Assembly: GCA_963662155.1 (NCBI GenBank)
Contig: OY759266.1
Coordinates: forward strand, 56,005,510-56,069,509
Direction of reading: 5' to 3'
Source of the DNA: Lamellibrachia columna
Lineage: Eukaryota > Annelida > Polychaeta > Sabellida > Siboglinidae
Length of the DNA: 64,000 nt
Made by a program: the position numbers and the translations under genes. Under the pieces are notes generated by a model. The model saw only the letters and a list, made by a program, of their open reading frames with translations. It ran no database searches and had not been told where the DNA came from. Positions within the stretch are counted from its first letter, which is position 1; every line of letters starts with the position of its first letter. Shown here piece by piece: positions 47,901 through 56,771 of the stretch.

Positions 47901-50900
47901 GGAACGAATGGAGGAGTTGAGGGTGAGGGGCCAGTTACAGTAGGCTGGACAAGTGGAACGAATGGAGGAGCTGAGGGTGAGGGGCCAGTTACAGTAGGCT
48001 GGACAAGTGGAACGAATGGAGGAGCTGAGGGGCCAGTTACAGTAGGCTGGACAAGTGGAATGAATGGAGGAGCTGAGGGTGAGGAGCCAGTTACAGTAGG
48101 CTGGACAAGTGGAACGAATGGAGGAGCTGAGGGTGAGGGGCCAGTTACAGTAGGCTGGACAAGTGGAACGAATGGAGGAGCTGAGGGTGAGGGGCCAGTT
48201 ACAGTAGGCTGGACAAGTGGAACGAATGGAGGAGTTGAGGGTGAGGGGCCAGTTACAGTAGGCTGGACAAGTGGAACGAATGGAGGAGTTGAGGGTGAGG
48301 GGCCAGTTACAGTAGGCTGGACAAGTGGAACGAATGGAGGAGCTGAGGGTGAGGGGCCAGTTACAGTAGGCTGGACAAGTGGAACGAATGGAGGAGCTGA
48401 GGGGCCAGTTACAGTAGGCTGGACAAGTGGAATGAATGGAGGAGCTGAGGGTGAGGAGCCAGTTACAGTAGGCTGGACAAGTGGAACGAATGGAGGAGCT
48501 GAGGGTGAGGGGCCAGTTACAGTAGGCTGGACAAGTGGAACGAATGGAGGAGCTGAGGGTGAGGGGCCAGTTACAGTAGGCTGGACAAGTGGAACGAATG
48601 GAGGAGTTGAGGGTGAGGAGCCAGTTACAGTAGGCTGGACAAGTGGAACGAATGGAGGAGCTGAGGGTGAGGAGCCAGTTACAGTAGGCTGGACAAGTGG
48701 AACGAATGGAGGAGCTGAGGGTGAGGGGCCAGTTACAGTAGGCTGGACAAGTGGAACGAATGGAGGAGCTGAGGGGCCAGTTACAGTAGGCTGGACAAGT
48801 GGAACGAATGGAGGAGCTGAGGGTGAGGAGCCAGTTACAGTAGGCTGGACAAGTGGAACGAATGGAGGAGCTGAGGGTGAGGGGCCAGTTACAGTAGGCT
48901 GGACAAGTGGAACGAATGGAGGAGCTGAGGGTGAGGGGCCAGTTACAGTAGGCTGGACAAGTGGAACGAATGGAGGAGTTGAGGGTGAGGAGCCAGTTAC
49001 AGTAGGCTGGACAAGTGGAACGAATGGAGGAGCTGAGGGTGAGGAGCCAGTTACAGTAGGCTGGACAAGTGGAACGAATGGAGGAGCTGAGGGTGAGGGG
49101 CCAGTTACAGTAGGCTGGACAAGTGGAACGAATGGAGGAGCTGAGGGTGAGGGGCCAGTTACAGTAGGCTGGACAAGTGGAACGAATGGAGGAGTTGAGG
49201 GTGAGGAGCCAGTTACAGTAGGCTGGACAAGTGGAACGAATGGAGGAGCTGAGGGTGAGGAGCCAGTTACAGTAGGCTGGACAAGTGGAACGAATGGAGG
49301 AGCTGAGGGTGAGGGGCCAGTTACAGTAGGCTGGACAAGTGGAACGAATGGAGGAGCTGAGGGGCCAGTTACAGTAGGCTGGACAAGTGGAACGAATGGA
49401 GGAGCTGAGGGTGAGGAGCCAGTTACAGTAGGCTGGACAAGTGGAACGAATGGAGGAGCTGAGGGGCCAGTTACAGTAGGCTGGACAAGTGGAACGAATG
49501 GAGGAGCTAAGGGTGAGGGGCCAGTTACAGTAGGCTGGACAAGTGGAACGAATGGAGGAGCTGAGGGGCCAGTTACAGTAGGCTGGACAAGTGGAACGAA
49601 TGGAGGAGCTGAGGGTGAGGAGCCAGTTACAGTAGGCTGGACAAGTGGAACGAATGGAGGAGCTGAGGGGCCAGTTACAGTAGGCTGGACAAGTGGAACG
49701 AATGGAGGAGCTGAGGGTGAGGGGCCAGTTACAGTAGGCTGGACAAGTGGAACGAATGGAGGAGCTGAGGGTGAGGGGCCAGTTACAGTAGGCTGGACAA
49801 GTGGAACGAATGGAGGAGCTGAGGGTGAGGGGCCAGTTACAGTAGGCTGGACAAGTGGAACGAATGGAGGAGCTGAGGGGCCAGTTACAGTAGGCTGGAC
49901 AAGTGGAACGAATGGAGGAGTTGAGGGTGAGGGGCCAGTTACAGTAGGCTGGACAAGTGGAACGAATGGAGGAGCTGAGGGTGAGGGGCCAGTTACAGTA
50001 GGCTGGACAAGTGGAACGAATGGAGGAGCTGAGGGTGAGGGGCCAGTTACAGTAGGCTGGACAAGTGGAACGAATGGAGGAGCTGAGGGTGAGGGGCCAG
50101 TTACAGTAGGCTGGACAAGTGGAACGAATGGAAGAGCTGAGGGGCCAGTTACAGTAGGCTGGACAAGTGGAATGAATGGAGGAGCTGAGGGTGAGGGGCC
50201 AGTTACAGTAGGCTGGACAAGTGGAACGAATGGAGGAGTTGAGGGTGAGGGGCCAGTTACAGTAGGCTGGACAAGTGGAACGAATGGAGGAGCTGAGGGT
50301 GAGGGGCCAGTTACAGTAGGCTGGACAAGTGGAACGAATGGAGGAGCTGAGGGTGAGGGGCCAGTTACAGTAGGCTGGACAAGTGGAACGAATGGAGGAG
50401 CTGAGGGTGAGGGGCCAGTTACAGTAGGCTGGACAAGTGGAACGAATGGAGGAGTTGAGGGTGAGGGGCCAGTTACAGTAGGCTGGACAAGTGGAACGAA
50501 TGGAGGAGCTGAGGGTGAGGAGCCAGTTACAGTAGGCTGGACAAGTGGAACGAATGGAGGAGCTGAGGGTGAGGGGCCAGTTACAGTAGGCTGGACAAGT
50601 GGAACGAATGGAGGAGCTGAGGGTGAGGGGCCAGTTACAGTAGGCTGGACAAGTGGAACGAATGGAGGAGCTGAGGGTGAGGGGCCAGTTACAGTAGGCT
50701 GGACAAGTGGAACGAATGGAGGAGTTGAGGGTGAGGGGCCAGTTACAGTAGGCTGGACAAGTGGAACGAATGGAGGAGCTGAGGGTGAGGGGCCAGTTAC
50801 AGTAGGCTGGACAAGTGGAACGAATGGAGGAGCTAAGGGTGAGGGGCCAGTTACAGTAGGCTGGACAAGTGGAACGAATGGAGGAGCTGAGGGGCCAGTT

Positions 50901-53900
50901 ACAGTAGGCTGGACAAGTGGAACGAATGGAGGAGCTGAGGGTGAGGAGCCAGTTACAGTAGGCTGGACAAGTGGAACGAATGGAGGAGCTGAGGGGCCAG
51001 TTACAGTAGGCTGGACAAGTGGAACGAATGGAGGAGCTAAGGGTGAGGGGCCAGTTACAGTAGGCTGGACAAGTGGAACGAATGGAGGAGCTAAGGGTGA
51101 GGGGCCAGTTACAGTAGGCTGGACAAGTGGAACGAATGGAGGAGCTGAGGGGCCAGTTACAGTAGGCTGGACAAGTGGAACGAATGGAGGAGCTGAGGGG
51201 CCAGTTACAGTAGGCTGGACAAGTGGAACGAATGGAGGAGCTAAGGGTGAGGGGCCAGTTACAGTAGGCTGGACAAGTGGAACGAATGGAGGAGCTGAGG
51301 GTGAGGAGCCAGTTACAGTAGGCTGGACAAGTGGAACGAATGGAGGAGCTGAGGGTGAGGAGCCAGTTACAGTAGGCTGGACAAGTGGAACGAATGGAGG
51401 AGCTGAGGGTGAGGAGCCAGTTACAGTAGGCTGGACAAGTGGAATGAATGGAGGAGCTGAGGGTGAGGAGCCAGTTACAGTAGGCTGGACAAGTGGAACG
51501 AATGGAGGAGCTGAGGGTGAGGAGCCAGTTACAGTAGGCTGGACAAGTGGAACGAATGGAGGAGCTGAGGGGCCAGTTACAGTAGGCTGGACAAGTGGAA
51601 CGAATGGAGGAGTTGAGGGTGAGGGGCCAGTTACAGTAGGCTGGACAAGTGGAATGAATGGAGGAGCTGAGGGTGAGGGGCCAGTTACAGTAGGCTGGAC
51701 AAGTGGAACGAATGGAGGAGCTGAGGGTGAGGGGCCAGTTACAGTAGGCTGGACAAGTGGAACGAATGGAGGAGCTGAGGGTGAGGAGCCAGTTACAGTA
51801 GGCTGGACAAGTGGAACGAATGGAGGAGCTGAGGGTGAGGAGCCAGTTACAGTAGGCTGGACAAGTGGAACGAATGGAAGGGGGAATGGCTAACAAAGAA
51901 AGCGGATGCACGCTTAGTGGAGGGTAGGAGAAGACCGCAACAGAGATGGGAGGACTGCGTGAAGAGAATTTGGCGGGAGTAGAGAACGAGAGGGTGATAT
52001 GGGAACAGTGATGGAAAGATAAAAACAGAGGCCAGTGTCGATGCCAGCCTCACCTGACTTGAGGGACAAGGAGAGCAACCCTTACATGAGTACCCTGTGC
52101 TGCCAAGTCTTACCTGTTGGTTGAGGGTGACAGCATTGGGTTGACACTTGGTGCAGATACCACCAGGCCACGGGGGGTGTTCCTTGCACCCTGACTTTAT
52201 CTTACAGCTCAGATTCTCCAGGTTTGTGAACTTGCCCCTGAATTAGGGAAATACCACAATCAATTAGGGCAGTAAGAATTCAATGTAGTAATCTACTGAT
52301 TCTGCCAATGCTAAAATGAAGGCCTCACTCTTCTGCCACCTGGTTGTCTAACAAGTAAACAGTCATTCTTATTAAGTCAATGTTATCACTTTTGGAAAAA
52401 TGACTGAGTTAAAAATTTTTATTCTGAAATTAAGAACTTGGTTCAAAATATTTGGATAGTACCTCGTTGAACTTATTATTTTATAATTCATGATCATACC
52501 AATTTTTTTATAACAAAAATGCTAGCAATACACTAGTAACCTGAAACAACCTTATTATTTACATTTAGTTACTTCCAAGAACTCCCTGCCTACAACATTA
52601 CGCCATAATGTTTAAGGTGCCTGCTGTTGCCAACGTATTAGTGTGATATCCTGGCAGGATTTTGTGTTAAAAATTTGACACTAATATCAAAACCTGTGTG
52701 AAACGTTGCACACACAATAACAAGAAAGGTGACTTTCAGTGGATGTAAATGTTAGGTTTATTCAAGTCTTTGCAAAATTGACTGTAGGGGAAGTATTTGT
52801 GTATACAGACCTGTCTACGCCTCCTGTCAACTTGCGAATGTATGAGTGGAACGACAGGAACTTTATTGGTGGATCAGCTTTCTTCATGTAATCCTCGTCA
52901 TACGGCTATCACAATAATAACAAAAGTCACAAAACTTGAACAACTTGTGAGTTGTGATTGGCTGTATCGTAAACTGATAATTTGTTGAAATCTAACAGTT
53001 TAATTTTGCATAATACTTCCAATACTTACTCTTAGTATTTATAATGCATCCTTGAAATGTCCCAAGGTTTTGTGATCAGTCTTATTGAACATAGTACAAT
53101 ATGCACATATTTTAGAGCCAGAAAAAACATGAACACACAGAGATAATCTAAAATGCAGTTTATCTTAATGTAAATCTAAATTTGATTGCTCATGCTTTCT
53201 TCTCCCACCACACATTTAATTGTTGAGCAGCCAAACATGCTGCCAAATGCAGTGGTAAGATAAATTATAGTATGATGCATGGATACTGGCCCTAGCAGTC
53301 TTCAACCATAGATGTTCCTAAAAGCAATATCCTTACCTCTACTGGTACGCAATGCAAACACTTTCCTTGTGGGCCATGACGGCAACTGAAATACAGTGTG
53401 TATATTTTGAAAAAAAACCAAAACAAACAGTGTTGTATCACTTTTGGTCTTATATAAAATAGCTAAAAAGATTAGCACAATAATTAACCTATAAAGTTTG
53501 CATTATCACCGTTACAATTCCCCCTAGATAAATAAGTTATAAAAACTTATAATGAATTCTGAATACAATTCACACATAACATTTAGTAGTAATAATAAAT
53601 TAACTTTTTATATAGCACAGTTTCTTTGAAATTTCACCATGCTTTACATAAGATACATGAAATAAAATATATATTCGGCAAACTTGACACACTTAGCCCC
53701 ATCTTGTTCTGGCAGTATGCACCACCTCGTGGTACTTACAGCTGTTCGTTTCTGTCGCGTTCAATTCGTCCATCCTGCTTGTCCAAGTACTGGTCAACTT
53801 CGTCCTCCTGAACGATGATGCGCACGGAGCTAGTGCTGGCCTTCTTGTCTGAGAAGGCACCGCCGGCACTGATGACATGTCGTGGCTCCATCAGGCTGCC

Positions 53901-56475
53901 AGTGGTGCTCATACTGGTCGACGCACTGGCCGCTTCAACGATATCAGCGTCAAAACCCAGGTACAACATGTCACCATGTCTACAAAAAAACACGAGAATG
54001 ATTTTAGCAGCATTAATTAATGTAATATTTTCATAAAACAAAATTGGCAAACATATAGATGAATAATCTGTGGACTCTCGATAAGCCAATGGCTTCCTTG
54101 TCCACTTGGCACTTGCCATCTGGGGTTTTTGTTTTGGATGGCAATCTTGTTAAATGTTGGTGCTAAATATCGACCGGTCATTTATGATCTGACTGGCTGG
54201 TCCAAGATTTGTTTCATCCAGCTATGTTCCGAAAAATAACACTGCTATTATTTATTAGACATCATGTAAAATGGTTGTAGGAATGAACAACAATCCAAAT
54301 TGAAGTAATGTGTACTAAATGTGAATGCAGACCTAATTTACTACTGTTATGACCTTCCTGATGACTATACTGAAAGTTGTCAGAATATTTTAGGAGTTCA
54401 AGTCATGCCACATCCTGTAACCTGAACAAGAAGCAGAAATCCATTGAATACAAGGTTTTACATTTGACACCGTTAAATCTTTTACACAAACATAACAACA
54501 ACACAAATAACACGAAGAACAACACAATGAAACAACAAGATGGATAAACACTTACTTGACTTTGTATGAAGACAGTGTTTTACTGCGAGAAGATTTCACT
54601 TCATCTGTTTGATTCCTCTTTTTGTAGACAGTCCATCCCGTGTGAGACAGATCAAACTCAAGCCTGACCTGCAGACAGTCACAGCATTCAAGATAGGGAA
54701 ACATAACGATTTCTACAGTTGTAAAGATGAAAGAATGGTGCTTGAAAACATTGTTGTTAATAACCAAAATAGATCCAGATGAAGTTCTCAGTTGATACTC
54801 TCATTAAAAATAGAGCAGGAATGATTTGTATACTCCTGATGAATGTGATGATCAAATCTAAAGTGACGCTGGTTTCACACATATTCTTCAAAACAACACA
54901 GCAAACCTTTTCCAAGAAATCTTGCACTCTCTCAATTGGTTTCGTCTGGATACGTTTCATGCCATGTTTTGGTGACTGGATGCGAACAATCTGCAAGAAA
55001 TTCAGGAAGCATCATAAACAGGCCTCGATTAGCCTTGAAGTGTTTGTGAAATGTCTAAAACTCTGAAACAGCAACTATCTATGCCTAAAACTAATTCCTA
55101 CCATAGCCATTAGCATTTTTATAATTTGGGTGAACATTTTTTTTTCCATATTAACTTGAACAACAAGAAAGCTATTTTTACATATATGCTGTCAACTAAC
55201 AGTAATTAGTAGGTTAACATGTGTCCAAAGCAACAAACTCTGGATGACATGTGGACAAGAAAGCCACTATTTGTAGAGTACCAGAATGTCGATCGAGAAG
55301 ACCTGTGTTCAAGTCCACCTGCTGTCATTTCTTGGACAATTTTATTCACCCGACTTTGACAGCATCTTTCAGATGAGACACTGAAAGCCGTAGGTCCCTT
55401 CTATCAGGTGTTTATGCCGGGGGAGTAAAATATCCCACACAGGATAAATGTGTAACATGCAGTAGAATCACTAACTCTAGAGAACACTCTGAAAAACCCG
55501 AGTTTATAAGACTCACAGAGAGGGAAACATTGTAACTGGAAGGTGAGATGACAAGACCTGGTGTCTACGCCAGAGGAAGTAAAAGATCCCACACAGGGGG
55601 TAAATGTGCAACCTGTCGTGGACTAAGAGTGGTGGTCTCTATCTCTAACCCACCAATTCCCAGTGCGTGAGAGGTGCCGAGAAGGCAGTATAGATGACAT
55701 GTAGAAACACGCCACAGGACTTACAATGCTCTTAAGGAGACCAGTCCTTGACAGGAAGAAGAAGTCTTATCAGGCTCCAAGCCAATTTTTTTATTTAAAC
55801 CAAATTTATTAAACCAATCAAAGTGGTCAACTTATTTGTTCACAGATACTAATAATGCATACAAATTATTTTATCAACTTCTAAGACTAAACAGAGAACG
55901 TTCTTTTAAAATCTCATTTTACTTGGGTTGCTATTTTAGCAATATTAAAACAAAGTAATGTTGACTTTTTATGGTTCGACTCATATTGGCAGTGAAGAGT
56001 GTCATATGGGCAAAATGCTTTGATTTTTGTCTACATATAAATCTCTTACAGGTAGAGCAGGACTTCATACGAGCAATTTGTCGATATGGAAAGCCTTAAA
56101 AACACACATATATGTTGACAAGAGCTTTCGTTTTATTAGTTACATTCTACTCTGCCATTAGAGTTGGAATACATAATAATGGTAATATTGTTTACGCTTT
56201 TGTTCTATTTATTTAAAAATAATTGTTCCTTTAATGTTTAACATAATAATAATGCATTTATTTTGTTTGTATTCATACCTGATGTTATTAAAAATATAAT
56301 TCAAGTGTTCTCAGGCGATTACTCAGTTGCAGATATAATGCAACTGTCAAACGTATGTTGATCGATAATTGGGGATTATATGGTCATTGCGAAGCCAAAC
56401 TTAGCAACAGAACTGCATCGTGCATTTTTTATCAAACCCCAAATGCTGAAAATAACCTACTATGTTGCTTGCCAT
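29021..56475 (-). CDS. NPLOC4: NPLOC4 (NPL4): ubiquitin-binding cofactor of p97/VCP (15 exons)
   Basis: Coding exons, 5' to 3' on the minus strand: 56475-56461, 54990-54907, 54668-54556, 53979-53740, 53385-53337, 52905-52811, 52237-52114, 39887-39708, 37321-37160, 36641-36515, 36071-35911, 35322-35149, 34872-34756, 32370-32259, 29193-29021. They sum to 1,926 nt, 641 residues plus stop; vertebrate NPL4 is about 608. All phases agree. NPL4 with UFD1 recruits p97 to K48-polyubiquitinated proteins for ERAD, nuclear and chromatin extraction. Domains: ubiquitin-like UBXL about 1-75; zf-NPL4 zinc region about 150-240 ([20 protein letters not shown]); MPN-like NPL4 domain about 241-550 without the catalytic JAMM HxH; C-terminal NZF finger 618-637. 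The difference in length lies mostly in the Ser/Ala-rich linker of exon 4. Confidence 0.97.
29250..31951 (-). mobile_element. Kolobok-like DNA transposon relic in NPLOC4 intron 14
   Basis: TTAA at 29246-29249 and 31952-31955 flank it. The ends are similar when one is reversed (GGACCAGCGATCTCCT and GGGGACACGCTCTCCT). TTAA target duplications with GG..CC ends fit Kolobok. The minus strand carries a transposase fragment (30061-30670) of the so-called Mutator-like transposase domain. A poly(A) run at about 31905-31928 lies near the right end. Only about 2.7 kb remains, too little for a full element. Confidence 0.6.
30061..30670 (-). pseudogene. Truncated transposase (Mutator-like/Kolobok type)
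   Basis: Minus-strand reading: [20 protein letters not shown].., then zinc-type Cys pairs ([11 protein letters not shown].., [11 protein letters not shown]), then [20 protein letters not shown], the sequence that marks this transposase domain. An in-frame TAG interrupts it at about 30284 and a terminal stop follows near 30061. The DDE catalytic part is missing. A possible 5' exon (ATG at about 31425, [10 protein letters not shown]) lies upstream on the same strand. Confidence 0.6.
32259..32370 (-). CDS. NPLOC4: NPLOC4 exon 14
   Basis: Codes [20 protein letters not shown].. to ..[12 protein letters not shown]. Acceptor CCCCCAG, donor GTGAGT. Confidence 0.93.
32590..33365 (+). repeat. 22-bp minisatellite with (CTTA)n blocks, NPLOC4 intron 13
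   Basis: Unit TTACTTTCTGTGCCTACTTC plus AC, about 33 copies, with two short (CTTA)n tracts at about 32888-32932 and 33330-33352 that split it. Overlapping plus-strand frames reading ..[20 protein letters not shown].. are produced by the repeat. Confidence 0.92.
33539..34526. mobile_element. Tigger/pogo-like MITE in NPLOC4 intron 13
   Basis: Left end CAGTCGAGCCTTGTTATAAC and right end (reversed) CAGTCGTGCCTCATTATTAC share a CAGTCG.(G)CCT..TTAT.AC terminus, and both continue to a ..GGTCCGCG/GGGTCCACG motif. CAGTCGA.CCTCGTTAT ends are known from Tigger/pogo elements. TA is present outside the right end but not clearly outside the left. No transposase frame is seen, only about 990 bp. Confidence 0.6.
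34756..34872 (-). CDS. NPLOC4: NPLOC4 exon 13
   Basis: Codes [20 protein letters not shown].. to ..CDMLPLK, matching the conserved ISDFHLL.FL region. Confidence 0.94.
35149..35322 (-). CDS. NPLOC4: NPLOC4 exon 12
   Basis: Codes [20 protein letters not shown].. to ..[11 protein letters not shown]. Confidence 0.95.
35911..36071 (-). CDS. NPLOC4: NPLOC4 exon 11
   Basis: Codes [20 protein letters not shown].. to ..[11 protein letters not shown], one of the most conserved NPL4 blocks. Confidence 0.96.
36515..36641 (-). CDS. NPLOC4: NPLOC4 exon 10
   Basis: Codes [20 protein letters not shown].. to ..[13 protein letters not shown]. Confidence 0.96.
37160..37321 (-). CDS. NPLOC4: NPLOC4 exon 9
   Basis: Codes [20 protein letters not shown].. 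and [21 protein letters not shown] hAT element begins about 50 bp upstream of its acceptor. Confidence 0.96.
37371..38610. mobile_element. hAT-like element in NPLOC4 intron 8
   Basis: Ends CAGGCTTGTTAACAAATGCA on the left, exactly reverse-complemented over at least 19 bases on the right. Inner ends are rich in AATGCAAATG-type repeats. Outside the right end is CGGTGGAC; CGGTGGAG lies at 37360-37367, three bases short of the left end, probably the 8-bp target duplication. The inside holds a reversed LINE tail (about 37470-37660) and a segment (38110-38310) also seen in the hAT MITE of WIPI2 intron 1 (13380-13540). Confidence 0.75.
39708..39887 (-). CDS. NPLOC4: NPLOC4 exon 8
   Basis: Sixty codons, [20 protein letters not shown].. 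to ..[10 protein letters not shown], the start of the MPN-like domain ([17 protein letters not shown]). Confidence 0.96.
40258..42650 (+). repeat. 46-bp minisatellite, about 52 copies, with second-order repeats
   Basis: Unit ACATTTAACCTCAGACCCTC plus CTCCCCACTACATGAAACCTTCAAGT in two parts. Blocks recur at 690 bp (15 units) and 644 bp (14 units): the same 68-codon stretch begins at 40698, 41388 and 42032. Lies in NPLOC4 intron 7. Not coding. Confidence 0.93.
42655..42900 (+). pseudogene. LINE 3'-end relic
   Basis: Encodes ..[20 protein letters not shown].. and a tail ending ..GTTAAATCTTGTTAA, the same family as the relic at 17000. It directly adjoins the 46-bp array. Confidence 0.75.
43041..44439 (+). 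mobile_element. piggyBac-like relic in NPLOC4 intron 7
   Basis: TTAA at 43037-43040 and 44440-44443. Left end CCCTTTAGCCCCCAGA; right end reversed CCCATTAGCACTCAGA, 12 of 16 bases alike. CCC.TT ends at TTAA are typical of piggyBac. The interior shows acidic, Ser-rich pieces such as [14 protein letters not shown] (43360) and [15 protein letters not shown] (44020), as in the N-terminus of piggyBac transposases, but no DDD core; an internally deleted copy. Confidence 0.65.
44482..51880 (+). repeat. Giant 54-bp minisatellite, about 140 units (NPLOC4 intron 7)
   Basis: 7.4 kb of GTGGAACGAATGGAGGAGCT + GAGGGTGAGGAGCCAGTTAC + AGTAGGCTGGACAA. Unit variants are 54 bp or 48 bp (six bases missing), both multiples of three; two 53-bp units (about 47333 and 47430) shift the frame. 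Hence very long frames occur on both strands: plus 906 and 1,277 codons (repeat [18 protein letters not shown]), minus 1,540 codons (repeat [18 protein letters not shown]). Marker variants show second-order structure: AATGAATGG variants at 45771 and 46143 recur at 48061 and 48433, an exact 2,290-bp shift. It lies wholly between NPLOC4 exons 7 and 8 and lacks codon-like divergence; a coding role is unlikely. Confidence 0.96.
51885..52030 (+). pseudogene. Possible LINE tail next to the 54-bp array
   Basis: Reads ..[20 protein letters not shown] then [10 protein letters not shown], like the C-terminal Arg-rich tail of some LINE proteins (GRR.RP..RWEDCV.R). The 54-bp array starts directly from it, so the array may have grown from LINE or neighbouring sequence. 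Tentative. Confidence 0.4.
52114..52237 (-). CDS. NPLOC4: NPLOC4 exon 7 (second zinc site)
   Basis: Codes [20 protein letters not shown].. to ..[16 protein letters not shown]. The following 12.2-kb intron carries three repeat blocks. Confidence 0.95.
52811..52905 (-). CDS. NPLOC4: NPLOC4 exon 6
   Basis: Codes [20 protein letters not shown].. to ..RKLTGGVD; acceptor TGATAG, donor GTCTGT. Confidence 0.93.
53337..53385 (-). CDS. NPLOC4: NPLOC4 exon 5 (zinc-binding)
   Basis: Codes [17 protein letters not shown], 49 nt. Its Cys/His residues are the first zinc ligands of the zf-NPL4 region. Confidence 0.95.
53740..53979 (-). CDS. NPLOC4: NPLOC4 exon 4
   Basis: Codes [20 protein letters not shown].., a Ser/Thr/Ala-rich linker, then [17 protein letters not shown].., which matches the conserved VEDEIDQYL.KQDG block. 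Confidence 0.95.
54070..54160 (+). pseudogene. LINE 3' tail fragment
   Basis: CTCGATAAGCCAATGGCTTC..GCCATCTGGG.. matches the tail at 42810-42895; about 90 bp remain. Confidence 0.65.
54556..54668 (-). CDS. NPLOC4: NPLOC4 exon 3
   Basis: Codes [20 protein letters not shown].. to ..SKTLSSYKV, the second half of UBXL; donor GTAAGT. Confidence 0.93.
54907..54990 (-). CDS. NPLOC4: NPLOC4 exon 2
   Basis: Codes [20 protein letters not shown].. to ..DFLEK of the UBXL domain. Acceptor TTCTTGCAG is good; donor GTTTGC is weak. Confidence 0.9.
55250..55760 (+). mobile_element. tRNA-type SINE with internal duplication, NPLOC4 intron 1
   Basis: Contains a polymerase III B-box-like GTGTTCAAGTCC near 55310, a core-like TTTCAGATGAGACACTGAAA (about 55370) that resembles the GATGAGAC.TTAAA.CGAGG core of widespread metazoan SINEs, and two AAATATCCCACACAGG / AAAGATCCCACACAGG boxes about 155 bp apart, which indicates a duplicated body. 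Confidence 0.6.
56461..56475 (-). CDS. NPLOC4: NPLOC4 exon 1
   Basis: Five codons, MASNI, with donor GTAGGT. Joined to exon 2 they give a start like the vertebrate MA..IIIRVQSP, which is why this ATG was chosen although the exon is tiny. Confidence 0.8.
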
Positions 56476-56758
56476 CTTACGCGCTTACGGCGCATAAAAA
56501 TAAAACGTTCTCTCCGTTCTTCTTATGATTGACAACACACGATGACACCTCAAAACCACTGCCACAGGTAGCGTTCAAGCTAGAAACAACGAAATTACGA
56601 GATGTCGACGGTTTCTTTTCGCTCTTTTTTTTTTAATAACGTTATCTCTGCAACAAGTAATATCATAATTTAGTAAACCAGATAAGACAACATGACTAAA
56701 TAAAGGGTAAAATAAACGAAAAGTTATAAAAAAAAACCACGTGACGTGCTATAGCAGC
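56476..56758. promoter_or_regulatory. Putative bidirectional promoter
   Basis: The NPLOC4 start (minus, 56475) and the candidate first exon of the coiled-coil gene (plus, 56759) are 283 bp apart, back to back. The region holds CCACGTGACGTG (E-box plus a TGACG half-site, about 56737-56748). No TATA box in a clear place. It depends on the uncertain first exon of the plus gene. Confidence 0.45.
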
Positions 56759-56771
56759 ATGGTGGACACCG
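56759..56771 (+). CDS. Coiled-coil gene, tentative exon 1
   Basis: MVDT plus one base, with donor GTGTAA. It supplies the phase needed by the exon at 59548 and no ATG precedes the open frame there within a good context. Another first exon is possible. Confidence 0.35.

Noticed and set aside
44630..51911. Proteins of 906, 1,277 and 1,540 residues on both strands
   Set aside because: They are produced by a 54/48-bp tandem unit that is a multiple of three and lacks stops; they lie in an NPLOC4 intron and copies vary without codon bias.
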